Shown: positions 50,510 through 62,318 of the stretch, in pieces
Layout: each line of letters opens with the position of its first letter
Position numbering within the stretch: position 1 is the stretch's first letter
Source: Erythrophleum ivorense
Taxonomy: Eukaryota > Streptophyta > Magnoliopsida > Fabales > Fabaceae
Assembly: GCA_026724425.1 (NCBI GenBank)
Contig: JAIUCV010000003.1
Span: forward strand, 58,917,088-58,981,087
Reading direction: 5' to 3'
DNA length: 64,000 nucleotides
The notes under the pieces: model-generated
What the model was told of the DNA's origin: nothing
The model's database searches: none
Seen by the model: only the letters and a program-made list of their open reading frames with translations
Program-made: the position numbers and the translations under genes

Positions 50510-51655
50510 TCCTCCACCATCTTCTAACACCTTTGTTCCTCCCACCTCTCCATATCTCCTTACTCTTCCACCACCCACATCCAAATGTCATGGTCCTCCA
50601 CCTTCTCCTTCTTGTTACAAATGATGAAAGATTCTTACCTCCCCTTCCTTTTCACCCATTGATGATGACCTACCACCACCACCTTCTCTCATCCCTTTAT
50701 CCCCATAAAATGAAATCCCAGACTTTCTCCCTTCATCTCTTTCCCTTACTGCCTCTCTTCTATATTCTCCGTACACTTCTACCTCACCTTATTCCATTAC
50801 TCCACCTCCTCTTACTGAACCACTTCAGATTCCTCTTCATGCACCTCCACTGCCTTCATCTTCTCATACCACCACCTCCACTGAGCCCGTTCTCAATGAC
50901 ATTTTTCAGCAACTTAACAGATTGAATGACAACATCTTATCTCTTCATTATGACGTCAAGTCTTGGCAACATATGTTAGTGCAATTCGTCACCTTCTGAG
51001 CACTCAAGGTGTTATCTGCTAGTAGTTGGACTTTGTTACCACTGAACTCCACCACACTAAACAAGCTTTGCAAAATGATTGAACCAAACTATTGCAGCAT
51101 CTTTAGGACCTTGATTCTATTGTCTTTGTCCTTACTCAAGCACCTTCCGCAATCTCAATTCATGTCTTTGTCATGCCCGTCACTGAGAATACTTTATCAT
51201 GCTTGACTACCATTAGTGATGGCTTTATTCTTTTTTGCATCTTGTGCACATCATTACTTTTGCTTCTGCTTATGACTTTGACTATTTTTTTCCCTTTTAT
51301 TGAAGATAAAAAAAGGAGATGACTTGGTATACTTATGATTGAATTTTGAATGATTGTTGTGATTATTGGATCTGACTAATTAATATTGTTATAATTACTT
51401 ATTGGGTTGACTGATTAATATTGGTTAACATTAAAAAAATTTTGCTTATCATGTGTTGAACTTTGAAATTGGATTATTTATTGACATGTGAGCATTAATG
51501 ATACATTGACTTGATTGAAACTAGTGGTTATTGTCAAGGGGAGCGTAATAGTTTTAGGGGAAGCATAACTACAATATAACAAGAACTTTTATATAAATTA
51601 GTTTGAAAATATTTTTCTTTAAGAGTTTTGTTATCTTCAAAAGGAAGAGATTATT

Positions 51656-52711
51656 TGCCCAAGGTTGCTGGTTTAAAAATTTTGATGATAACAAAACTTA
51701 AATAAGATTTTTATAAAAAGCTCATATTCTTGAATGGCCCAAAAAACTAAATGTTAACTCATCTGGATTTTAACTATATTATTAAAAATCATCCTTATGT
51801 GAAGCTAAGATTATGTGCTAAATGACAAATTAATTAATAGGTAAAAAACAAAAGAGTTATGGTATTTACATGAAATGAGTAGGAGCAAAAAAGTTGTAGT
51901 TACAACTTTCTCTGATTCTTACACGAGAATAAAGTATTACTTTAAACCTTGTTTTGAGTTTCGTGATTAGCATTAATTTCAAGTTGACCAAATGAGCTGC
52001 ATGTAAGAGCAAAACCTGTAAAGACTAAAATTTTTAAAACATTAGAGATAAACAGAGAATACTCTAGTGAAGATGAAAGTTGAAGATCAGACTTATCTCT
52101 AACAGCTAATCATTGCAAGAAGTCCATATATATTTGGATAAATGAATGAGGGAAAATAGTGAAAGGCAATGAACTTGAGAAAAATATGAGATTCATTATC
52201 AAAAAGTTGTTTCTTAGTGCCCGGTGTATTAGCTTGTAAGAAGCTATTTTGTACTTAAAAGCTTTGTAAAAGAAAAAAAGTTTGTTTGGAAACTCAAAAG
52301 AGTTAAAGGTTAGCTGCAGAAAACCTGGGTGAGAAATCGCTATGATGTGATAAGTGTAGATGGTCCAAAACAATATTTTTGTAAGTATATTATTTATTAG
52401 TGAAGAAATCCCTCAAAAGTTTTAAAAAGATTAGACGTAGTTAAAAAAAACCAAATCATGATAAAGTTTTACGTGTTTTATTCTCTTTCAACTATTTTAC
52501 AAGTTTAGCCTTTCAAGGCTTTTCTTTTCAAAGATGATAAAATTGAATTGAAGAAAAAAAAATAGTGAATTACAGTAATCTCTTTTATTAATTAAATTAC
52601 ATTTGATATTTTTCTTGTTTTAAAATTACACTATACTCTTTTTCAATTTATATTTTGTCAATAAAATCAATTTTTACTAATAAATATTTCCTCCAAAAAT
52701 AAAATCACTTA
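51656..52711 (+). repeat. Right LTR of the 48-52 kb element
   Basis: Direct repeat of 47832-48920; similarity stops near 52711 after aaaatcactta. The open frame at 52110-52373 (minus) has its counterpart at 48042-48371 and is part of the repeat, not a gene. Confidence 0.68.
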
Positions 52712-54540
52712 ATTATCTTTAGAGTGATATAAAATACAAAACTACAATCTTATATTGTATAAAAACTAACTTTTAAAAAATATATATTAAAAGAGAAATT
52801 TCTTTAATATATATCAAAATATTAGAATAGTTTAATATAAATTTTAGAATTAAAAATAGTGCAATAATTTAATCAAACTTTTGAATAAGTTCTGATCCAC
52901 TTTTTAGTCAAGAGTTGAATAGATACTTGTGATGGCTCAACCAGCAAATTTACAATCATTTTTTAGCTATCTCTAAAGTCTAAACTTGACAATATATATA
53001 CCAGTTCAGCAGCTAGCTTATATTAGAGTTGCTTCCACCGACTTTGGTCCTGTCTGTGGTAGTTGGATTGGAAAGGGAAAGAGAAAAGAAATTTTTTTTG
53101 TAATGTCTATTTTATTTTTGCAATCATTATTTAAACTATTTATTAATCATTATCTAATCATTAAAAATAGGAGTATTAGAGTCATTTTTTATCAACAAAA
53201 TTATATTTTTCTTTCTCATTTTCATTTTTATATCTAACTTTTTACATATCAAACAAACTATTTGTCTAGTATCCAAGTCCCTTATCCAAGTGCCTCTATC
53301 ATGGCGTATGATTCCTCCATGGACTCTTCCAAATTACTTATTTCCTTACTCTAACTCATGTCATTGATATAGATTTATTAATTATAAAATAAAAAATGAG
53401 AATATAAATGGATTACCTTTGGTATAATATAAAAAATAAAAATATTATTTTATTTATATATTTTGTTAATAAAAATAATGTTAAAATAAAAAAAAATCCA
53501 TATCTAAAAGTTAAAAAGTAATCATGACAAGGACAAAATAATTTGTTCATAAAATGAGTATTATAATTATTTTCAATTTAAGTATTTATCTTGAAGAAAT
53601 ATTCATTCTCCCTTTATCTCATTTGAACAATATCTAGCTATCAAACGGGGTGTAAAAAAAAAAAAACTCATTTTCCATCTCTTCCTATCTTATGTTACTA
53701 AATGAGTTGCAAGTGTTGAGAATACTATATTTTGGGAAGGATGAATCGCTTTCATAAGTATTAATTCTCTCCTAATTGAATGGCAGTAGAAAAGTTAGAT
53801 TTATGTGGATAGTGTAAGTCCATTTCACCTCAAAAGATGGTGATGTATATTTCGCCCCTTATATTAGTCTTTTAGCTTCGTCCTTTAAATGCAATGACTC
53901 ACGTACACTATGGGATCTTTGGTTCTAGTATGGAAAAGAATAAATAAATAAATAAAGACGGCTTTCTATTCTTTTCAAGTCATGCAACCATGACTCCCTA
54001 TGGGAGTTGGCATTGTTGCATATGGTATGGAGACATGGGCGAAAACACTAATTAAATTATCTTTCAAATTATGTGTTTTAATCACATATCATATATCGAG
54101 TATAATTTTAATATTTTTACCATGCATATTTTTTTTATTTGTTTTATGTCTTCCTTATTTTACCACTCTTAACACGAAAGGAGATTAATCATCATAAAAG
54201 AAAAATTAAATACTTCCTGACTTCTCTATATGCCTTCCGAAAATTGAGTCTATTAAAAAATTTCTTTACGTTTGGATAAATTTGATGTAAAACCTGGGAA
54301 GCATTATGATGCACCTTCACACCATGGTAGTGGTCAGTTAACTAATTAACTCTACCCTAACTTGTGTTTCGTCTGCATGCATGTTCCCCTAAGAAACATC
54401 GATACTAACATGAATATGGGACATGACTTGACATAAACATTGAAGTATGAGAAATATGTAGTGTTCAAGTGTAGTTTTAAGTGTTTAATATAATTGTCAA
54501 ACACATGATGGACATGATGTAAGTATCGGTGCTTCAAATT
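52712..54540. other. AT-rich intergenic region
   Basis: No gene or named repeat supported. Short open frames at 52986-53237, 54000-54188 and 54352-54537 have low-complexity or chance composition. Confidence 0.55.
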
Positions 54541-54564
54541 CCTCCAAAACTAACATGGTGCCAA

Positions 54565-54720
54565 CAAGCAGGAATTGTTTAAACAATGGCAAGAAGCCAA
54601 TGCGGAAGTCAAGAAAAGGCTTTTCTTCGATTTCATGAAAAAGAAAGTAAATCTCAGCAAAGTAGATGACTCCTTGATGATCACGGGGATAGTGACACCT
54701 TCAGCAGCGATGATGATCTA
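54565..54720 (+). pseudogene. Possible coding remnant
   Basis: One frame reads QELFKQWQEANAEVKKRLFF followed by DFMKKKVNLSKVDDSLM, of ordinary protein-like composition, then runs into a TAG near 54719. A second frame over the end reads GDSDTFSSDDDLENW. No start, no clear splice sites and no recognised family. It could be the edge of a lost gene. Confidence 0.22.
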
Positions 54721-55766
54721 GAAAACTGGACAAACTTTGCACCAACTAAAAGTTATGAAAGCCATACCTGAGGTTGTCTTTGAGCCATCAGCTACAGTTT
54801 TGGCTCTCATCACTGTCAAAGTCTCCAACATGATCTTCATGAGAAAAAAGGCTCCCTTACTATCCTTTCATGCATGAGAAGCACTTGTGATTTCCATGTT
54901 GCATTTGTCAGTGCATTGTAACGAGGTGTAAAGCCACGATACTAAGAACTTGAGCATCGCTCAACAAAGATGATGTGTACAGCTAATAGAAGCATGAATA
55001 CATTAACAATGTTTTAACAAGGAGGGTTCAAAGAGACATAAGCCATCAATGTAAAGCTCACATATGATCTCAAATAGCCAGGGAGGGAGGATGATGATCT
55101 CTCACTATCTCTCTTTCCCTCTCTTGCAATGTGTAAGAGTTGTTTACATTTGATTTGGACAGATCATTTTTTTTTTGTCTTTTTAAACCTCAATCATCAT
55201 TCTTTTTAATCGGTAATTAAAAGTTACTTTTATTCTATGTTTTGCGTCTTTAAAAAAAAGTCAAAATGCACACAAATTAAAAAAAAAAATCAAAAGGACC
55301 CTCATTAAGATCAGCATGCTGTTTAGGAGGAGCAGCAAATCCGAATTGCAGTGTAAGTGCCTAAAGATAGAGAAAACAATTACCCAAAATTGCGCAAGTC
55401 AAAATGAAAAACATTTATTATTTACAAAGCTGTTAACTAAAGCCGCATGTACATGTTCTATGGCACTTACATAGTAAACATGTGATGTGAAGAGTCAAAA
55501 TTTTCAAGAATTGACAAAATTTTGCTCTCCAATAGAATTGACAAAATTTTCAAAATTTGTCTTAGGAAATATACATGGTCAAGAAACAGTATCCCTATAA
55601 ATACGAATCATCCAACAAAATGCAATGAAAGCTTCCTTTGAAGAATAGCACATGCTTTACATATTCACACAGAGCACAGTTGAACTCAATTCTTGATGTA
55701 AGAGAAAGGATTTAGATTAGCATAACCAGCATTCACAACTATTCTTTCAAATTTGGCTTAACCAGA
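54721..55766. other. Intergenic sequence and 3' flank of the next gene
   Basis: No feature recognised, apart from short A/T runs and a CT-rich patch near 55095-55130. Confidence 0.5.
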
Positions 55767-55976
55767 CTATCTCCGGCTCCGCCTCTTTGAGCCAGATTTC
55801 TGCCTTGCCCTCCTTGTGTTCCAACTCCAAGAGACATTTGACTTTGAAGCAGAACATGCTTTCAAAGTAGACAGCAAATTAGGCACATCATTCTTGGCAG
55901 TCAAGTCCGGTTCTGAAGCTTGAGCCAGGGAAACAAATTTCTGCTCTTCAACTGATTCCTTGGTTTTCTCCATGAG
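55767..55976 (-). other. Orphan or alternative last exon with a basic C-terminus
   Basis: On the minus strand an acceptor (CAATCAG|CTC at 55977/55976) opens 69 codons ending RRARQKSGSKRRSRR and a stop at 55767-55769. The composition looks genuine, and the basic tail would suit a nuclear protein. It lies 400 bases beyond the stop of the gene at 56378-59902 on the same strand. A weak donor inside exon 4 (AAG|GTTGTT, phase 0) could join to it. It may be the true end of a longer isoform or the leftover end of a gene shortened by a new stop. Confidence 0.45.
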
Positions 55977-56377
55977 CTGATTGTCGGAAAAATTAATTAA
56001 TTTACAAATGAGTATTAATTAATTATTAGACTAATTAATAAATTATATTTTAATAATATCAAATAATCAATTTAGTAATAAATATTATATCAACAAATAA
56101 ATTGAGTTTATTTATATTATAGATAGTCTCTAATAGCTTAGACTATCCATTAATCTACCTAGGTAGAGAATAGATCCCAATTTACAACTCGTTTAAACTA
56201 ATGATTTTATTTAAGACTAGTTAGGGATTATTGGTTAATCTAATTTTGGTATCCTGTTTCAATGGATTGTGAATTGTATCTCATTCTAAATAACAGATCC
56301 CCTCATTTCAAGTTTAATCTAAACTTCTTCTCCCAACTATTTTAGCAATGATTTCTAGCTGAAAGTGTTTTCTTGTT

Positions 56378-59300
56378 TCAGGCAAGAGAAGCAAAATTTA
56401 GGTCAAAGAGCTTCAAGTCATCAGATGGCTCAAGCATGCTCAAATTATATACAGAACAGAACTTTCCCAGATTTTCACTAACAACCTTATCAATTCGAGT
56501 TCTCAATTTGTGAACTCGAGACTGTACTGCTTCAATCTTTTGAATGATGTTCTCCAAGGATTTATCACTATCTTTACAGTCAAGAGAAGACAATATGTCA
56601 TTCCACTTGAACTCCTCATTCTTATCAGGATTACCTGCTGATATCAATGAAACAGAAAGAAAGGTTAAAAACTAAGAAGTATGATGAAAATAATTTCTGA
56701 AAAAATAGAAAAGTGTCATAATCTTCTGAGTGAACACATGATACTTGAGAGGAAAACCTTGCAGATAATTATTTAACCCTTTTCAATCACAATTTAAATG
56801 TGAGTGGAACTTCATAAGTTACACAGTAAACAAAAATAGCGTCATGTATACCAATGCTATTCACCTTTAGCAAGACCACTGACATCTTTCAAACGAGCAC
56901 CTTTAGCAGGGTCCCTGTTCTCTGTAAAATAAAAGGAGAGGGGAAAATATTTGATTATGGAGATAAACTAATTATGCAGTAAGAATTAGAGTAAATTACA
57001 TATACTTTCTCAAAGTCTTATTGAAATTACATAAAATTTCTCTATATTTTCAAAATATATGCAAATCTCTTTTAAAATAAAAGCAGAACACACACATCTC
57101 CTTTAACTTTTGCCAAAATTATACAAATTTCTTTTTTATTTTTAAAAATATATACAAATCTTTCCTAAAACAAAAAGTAAATTACATAGATCTCTCTTTT
57201 ATTTTCAAAGAAGGTTTATGTATATTTTGAAAATAGAAGGAAGATCTGTGTAATTTCAATAAAATTCAAAAGAAGTTTGTATATGTTTAAGATTAAGATG
57301 AGGTCTACATGATTTTAGCAAAATTCAAGAAAAGCCTATGTAATTTATTTTAAAAAGTAAAAAGCTATACAAACCAAGAAACTTCATACCATAGTAGGAG
57401 AATACAATATGGTCAGACATGTAGGACGCTAAATTACACGTCTCCTCAACTCTCCTCCGTTTCTTCCTCTTCATTACTTTTTCCCCACAAATTTGACCAG
57501 ATAGAGGTAGTGACTTGGTATCAAATCCGTCTAATGCGAAGTTTGCAAACACATGTTGCTTTCTGTAATCATATGCTGCAAGTTCTTTTTCATATTTAAG
57601 TGCTTGAGACTGAAGTTGCTTCAGTTTCAATTCTATCCACTTACAGCGCCACATAAGAGGGCGTATGAACCTCCTCCAATGATTTGTTAACTTCTTCCTT
57701 CTGAACAGTTAATAGAGTCAAACATGTAAGCGATTGGTATTCTGATCAAACACATATCACCCAAGAGAATGTCATTCGAAGAAAAACACGACACATATAA
57801 AAAGTTTAATCATGGTAACAAACAAATTTATAATTTGTACTTATGAGAAGACCATATCACATAAAACTTAAAATGAATATAAAATAATACATCATTCAAA
57901 ATGAAGATTTCAGGACATAAAATTTCATAGTACGGCAGCATAACATATGGAAATTTTTAGCATCCGGATAGGTAAATATAAGCATTCACTAGCACCCTCC
58001 CAGTTTATGATGGAAGAGTTATATTGAATCATAAAGGTCATTGAGAAGAAATGCGCAAATTAAGTCCACAGAAACTAAGGAGAGACGGTTTATATCTGAA
58101 TTCTGCCCCAACAACTAAATGGCAAAGTTGACATTATGTTAGAAATTCACAGTCATTGACCAAGCCCTATACAGAAGTATCTAAATGTTAAAACCCTATA
58201 AGAGATACTTCCAAAAGATTAGCATGCAAAGAAAGTGGAGCCTCTAGATTTATAAGCCTGCTTAAGCACCCCATATTACCCAATGTGAAACTCAATAGGA
58301 TCCTAACAGAGCCCTGCCTTTCATAGCCAATGTTTACAGCGGCTCCACTCTAGACAGCTCACTTGGCCATCTTGCCAATCCTAACCCTTCTAGATAGCTC
58401 TTTTTGTGCAGTGGCTCCACTGACCAACTAGTTGGTTTCAACCCTCTAAGGTAGTCCTTTTCATTCATGGCATGTGAAGAAATGAGATTCGTCCCTAATA
58501 CCATTGGTACAAGCCTAGAAGAGATCCTTTTGTAGAAGATTAGGAATGCATGTTCTCTATTATGCTGCTTAAGGTGAGCAATAGATTTCAAAAAATTCTA
58601 ATCCAAATATGTATGGATGGTCCATATCTGTATGAACAGTCTAATTCTACTGCTTCCCTTGAGCAGCACGCTCAAGAGGAGTAGCAAAGTATCCACGTGT
58701 GAAAACTAGCATGTTAGGGAAGTAGAATTGCTAGATTTATAGGTTCACTTAAACATCTCATGCTGCCTAATGTGGGACTCAATAATATCCTAACATTAAA
58801 TAAATAAATAGTGTTTTGAATTAGCACCAACAAGCATTTAGTACCCAAATGCACAACCATATCTTCTCGCATCAAAGTATCAACTTAGGCAGAATACCAG
58901 TTTCAAACATAGTAGATGTTGTGACCAAGAAGTCAGCAAAGTATATTCCATTTATTAATATTATCCATAGCTCAAATAAAGTATCCAAATTTGAATCCTT
59001 CTTAAATCAAGCCACTACAAACAGGAAGAAGAATTCCAATATAAGTGCCATTTAGGGATCAAGGACACATGAAAATAAAGCATATGGTACACCCAAGATA
59101 TGAGGGAATTGAAGCTGACTGATAAGGAAAACAAATTTGAAGGCCGTAACCAGGTTTACAATAATCAGGGGAACAGATCCCCAGAAGCACAAATAAAGCA
59201 GGCATAGCAAGGGAGGGCAAAAATACAATCAACTCAAATTAAGAAATTTTACATCAATCTGGGAACCAAAATGTTCTCAAACCCCAGATATCTTTCATTG

Positions 59301-59902
59301 AGAGACAAACTGCAGTTAGACAAACAAGACCTTTTTCTTCCTTAATAACGGGTTTAATCAATAATCAGAAATAATGAGCCTCAGAGGGCATGTACATAAT
59401 GAGGAATAAGTATATATAAAAGGATGTGATATGAAGTTTCTTTTTCTTTTCTTCCAGTTTTGTTTTCTTGCTTCCCACAGACAAAACAGGAAGACTAGAT
59501 GCATGAAATGATTCAAACTGAAACATACCTTATTAGAGATGGTTCACACCATTGATAAAACATGGATGAGAATTGATTGCTGGCATACATCGATGATACA
59601 ACTTCATCATCACTGAATGCTGAACCATTCTCTGTGCCAGATCCTGTATCACCAAAAGAACTGGAACACTCAGTGTCATCCCCGCAAGTATCTTCCATCA
59701 TCAAAGCCTCACTAGACTTTGTACACTCTGTTATATTAACTTCCATATCCTCATTTCTACTGGACAAAGGAGTTTGTTCAATTGGCAATGCAGACTGCAG
59801 AACCTTTGGTCCTGAAAATGGAGGGGCAAGTATATCCTCTTTATTAACCAGAACTTCGAGAGCAGCTTCCGGCTTCCCCTTCAGCTCTAAATTAGGGCCC
59901 AT
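56378..59902 (-). CDS. Conserved plant protein of unknown function, four coding exons
   Basis: Exons on the minus strand: 59529-59902, 57390-57700, 56865-56921 and 56378-56634 (999 bases, 332 residues, phases fit). The first part is acidic and serine-rich (about residues 50-105) and ends MFYQWCEPSLIR. Exon 2 carries the most conserved block (NHWRRFIRPLMWRCKWIELK) followed by a likely coiled coil (about residues 135-170) and a basic KRKKRRR run that could be a nuclear localisation signal. Exon 4 has a second helical part (ENIIQKIEAVQSRVHKLRTR). I recognise it as a family of uncharacterised plant proteins, not its function. An in-frame TGA precedes the ATG at 59902. The usual C-terminus may be missing (see 55767-55976). 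Confidence 0.78.
56991..57350. repeat. Foldback repeat in intron 2
   Basis: Ends GTAAATTACATA and TATGTAATTTA are inverted; inside, the unit 'aaattacatagatctctcttttattttcaaa' style phrase recurs about every 45-60 bases and turns over in the middle. The same family occurs at 60470-60940 in the leader intron. Confidence 0.55.
58186..58795 (-). mobile_element. TRIM (miniature LTR element) in intron 1 (610 bp)
   Basis: On the minus strand: 5' LTR 58795-58505 (TGTTAGGATATTATTGAGTC... to ...CTTGTACCA), then a diverged initiator-tRNA primer site (ATGGTATTAGGGAC), about 195 bases of non-coding interior, a purine-rich tract (AAAGGCAGGG), and 3' LTR 58308-58186 (TGTTAGGATCC... to ...TTTTAACA). The LTRs share both ends, but the 5' copy has about 165 extra bases in the middle. 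Flanks CTAAA (58181-58185) and TTAAA (58796-58800) match four of five. No coding capacity, as in TRIMs. Confidence 0.72.
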
Positions 59903-59915
59903 CTTTGTAAATCAT
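59892..59915 (-). promoter_or_regulatory. Seven-codon upstream ORF overlapping the start of the 332-aa protein
   Basis: ATG at 59913-59915 starts a frame that ends in TAA at 59892-59894, passing over the main ATG (59900-59902) in another frame. A ribosome using it would terminate after the main start. It is in the exon that begins at acceptor 59931/59930. Whether it lowers translation is not known. Confidence 0.55.
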
Positions 59916-60469
59916 GTAATCTTGGCCGTCCTGGGATCACACCATTACCACAATGTCACATGGATGCATACGAATCCGAAATTTTATGAAAATGTCAAGA
60001 TATGCCACAAATCAGGAGTAAGGAGAAATCAGACTCCTCATAAAGATGGACTACTGCTATATAAGCAAAGTAATAACATAATAGATTTACACATTCAATC
60101 TTTTTCTGCCTACTCCTGTCAAAATGCTCGTGCAAGATCAAGTGCCCAATCTTCTAAGGTAAAAGTTACTTAGCATTAATAGTAGCAGCAGTAATAGTAT
60201 TGTAGATTATGGAATAAATTAAAATACAAAATTGGATAGTCGATCAAACGAGGAGGAAAAAAAAAAAATGCATCTAGTTGAACTACTGAGATTGAAATAG
60301 AAGGGAATGTCTGAGATGGTTGGCATTCGCTCTAGTGTGACAGCTAATGAACATGACTGTATTGTGAGAATGACTTGGTAATAAACAAAAGGAAAGGGCA
60401 CAGACGGCGTTGACATTTTTTTTCTCTTTTGATAAAGAAAAAGAGGAAAATACATGGACTTTTCACCAG

Positions 60470-60940
60470 TGTTGCTAAAACTATACAAGTTTTTCTTTTA
60501 TTTTTAAAATTTACACAAATTTTTTTAAAATTTTATTGAAATTACCCAAACTTCCCTCTCTATTTTTAAAATCAATAAAAATTTTTCATAAATTTTGCTG
60601 AAATTATATAGACTTCCCTTAAATTTTTCTAAAATTACAAACGTTTTCCTTCTATTTTCAAAAATATACACAGACCTTTCCTAAAAATAAACAATGGTTT
60701 TGTATAATTTTAGCAAAATTTACGAAAAATATGTATAATTTATTCTTTATTTCAAAAAAAAAATTTAAAATAAAAAAAATTGTATAATTTCAGCAAAAAT
60801 TAAGAAATATCTGTATAATTTCAATAAGATTTAAAAAAAGTTTATGTAAATTTAAAAATAAAGAAAAGACTAGATAATTTTAATAAATAAAATTCAAAAA
60901 ATAAAGAAAAGACTAGATAATTTTAATAAATAAAATCCCT
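60470..60940. repeat. Repeat array turning over in the leader intron
   Basis: Units such as 'aaattacacaaac...cttcc...tatttttaaaat' recur and appear as reverse complement after about 60700. Two adjacent copies of aagaaaagactagataattt lie at about 60863 and 60902. Same family as 56991-57350. Confidence 0.5.
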
Positions 60941-61495
60941 GCCAAGAGCATTTCACTCTGACCAAACATTCCAAATTACTGTATAAACCTCCCGTTGCCG
61001 CAAGGTTTTGCCCTCCTTCATAGAGCCAAAACCTTTGAACCATATAATGAAAAACTGCTCTAAATCCCATGGACTAACCCAATTCTCAGCAAAATTCCCA
61101 TAGAACTTATTCCACAAGAAAACAGCCCCTCGACAATATGTAGAAATAAACGAACTCCAGTTTCTGCATTTGGTATTACTCCCTCTTTCTCTTTCATTCT
61201 GCATTGGGTACTATTTCCTGCTTTAATTTTTCAATTTATTTAAAGTTTTATATATGTAATCAATTCATGACGTTACCATACTCACTCGTAGTGTGTAAAG
61301 TACTTTCTACCAGTAATACAATATCTAAAGCACACCTTGACTCAATCCCAAGAACCAAAGAAACCATATAATATGAAATCAAGAAATAAAAACTTGATAA
61401 GTAAGGAATTGAAAAGGCAAGAAAAAAAAATGGTAACACTGGGAAAAAGGGTAAAACAGATTTCAAAAGAGGATGCAAGAAAGAGAAGCTCTTAC

Positions 61496-61690
61496 CAGCA
61501 GCACGTATGTCAGGGTTGGAACTTGGAAGGAATTAGTTTAAGTCAAATAAAAGGAGATGGGTAAGCGTGAGTAACGCGAAAATACAATGGAAGATTAAGG
61601 AAAGAGAGAGAATGAGAAGAAAATCAGTTGGAGATTTGGGGATATGTATGATTTTCGTTTACTTTGATTTGTCTTATCTGTCAATCGGAA
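61496..61690 (-). other. 5' untranslated exon of the 332-aa protein gene
   Basis: On the minus strand it ends in a strong donor (GCTG|GTAAGA at 61496/61495); the matching acceptor is ATCCCAG|GACGG at 59931/59930, making a leader intron of 1565 bases. The upper end is uncertain; the sequence up to about 61690 is CT-rich like a plant 5' leader. Confidence 0.6.
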
Positions 61691-62318
61691 CTCGTATGCT
61701 TTGTCCATCGTTGTGGCCAAAGCTTCCCTCCCTGTTCCAATTGCTATGTTTTTTTTTCTTTTATTTTTTAAGAAATCTCCTTTTCCGTCTTCTAAACGGT
61801 TGCTTATTCCTTTCTACGTGGAACTATGATTTTAGTGGACTACTTGTCGTTAAATTAGCTTTTTAAAAAAGCAAATATAAATGATTGCCAAAAAAAAAGT
61901 AAATATAAATAGAAATGTTTTTTTGGGTAAATGAGTTTTTAAATAAAGGTTTACTTTGCTTTTAGGAAAAACTTATATGCTTATATTTATATTATTAAGT
62001 TTTTGTGATTAAAATATAATAAATATATAGTTATTTAACAATAATATAATAGGAGACTTGACTTATATGATTTTTATAAATAGTTATATAGTTTTTTAAT
62101 TAAATTATATACTTATTATATTATTATTAAAAAGTTATATATTTATTATATTTTAATTAAATATCTTGGTAGTGGAATTGTATACAAGTTTAGTCTTTAT
62201 TTGTATATAACTGGCATGAGATGATTTTTTTTGAGATAATTGTTTTGGGTGGAGAGCTTCTATAGTTAAGAAGATTTATTGTTGATTTTTCAATAAGTGT
62301 TACGTAAAAAGAATAAAG
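61691..62318. other. Promoter side of the 332-aa protein gene and AT-rich sequence
   Basis: Nothing specific recognised. No clear TATA box could be tied to the leader exon. Confidence 0.4.

Larger units (their letters stand above)
49100..51200 (+). pseudogene. Degraded ORF of the LTR derivative: transposon-protein-like part and proline-rich part
   Basis: Plus-strand frames from about 49140 contain fragments such as VAVHIIGIAMFPR and the sequence around INFEGYQSW near 49455, which resemble the plant transposon-protein region found in retrotransposon derivatives. From about 49740 the coding sense is rich in proline and serine (PPPVITSPPPSPS and similar) up to about 50900, then IFQQLNRLNDNILSLHYDVK, a helical stretch (about 50900-50970). 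Stops are frequent, and a MITE splits the proline-rich part at 50084-50509. Family assignment is from resemblance only. Confidence 0.45.
47832..52711 (+). mobile_element. Non-autonomous LTR retroelement with proline-rich region
   Basis: Two diverged direct repeats, about 47832-48920 and 51656-52711, look like LTRs of roughly 1.05-1.09 kb starting TGTCCCAAG / TGCCCAAGG. A purine-rich tract (aaaaggaagagatta) precedes the second. A decayed primer-site-like phrase (tggttatcaaactg) lies near 48984. No protease, integrase or reverse transcriptase is seen; the inside has a degraded gag-like or plant transposon-protein region and a proline-rich region, so it resembles a large retrotransposon derivative (LARD). 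No clear 5-bp target duplication was found, and the LTRs differ widely, so it is old. Confidence 0.62.

Noticed and set aside
50533..50925. 130-codon leucine/histidine-rich frame
   Set aside because: Frame-shifted reading of the proline-rich retroelement region; composition is an artefact of CCTCCA-type repeats.
58334..58591. 85-codon frame in intron 1 as a gene
   Set aside because: It covers the primer-site side and interior of the TRIM and has no independent support.
59577..60173. 198-codon plus-strand frame
   Set aside because: Antisense of coding exon 1 of the 332-aa protein, running into its intron; it lacks domain features.
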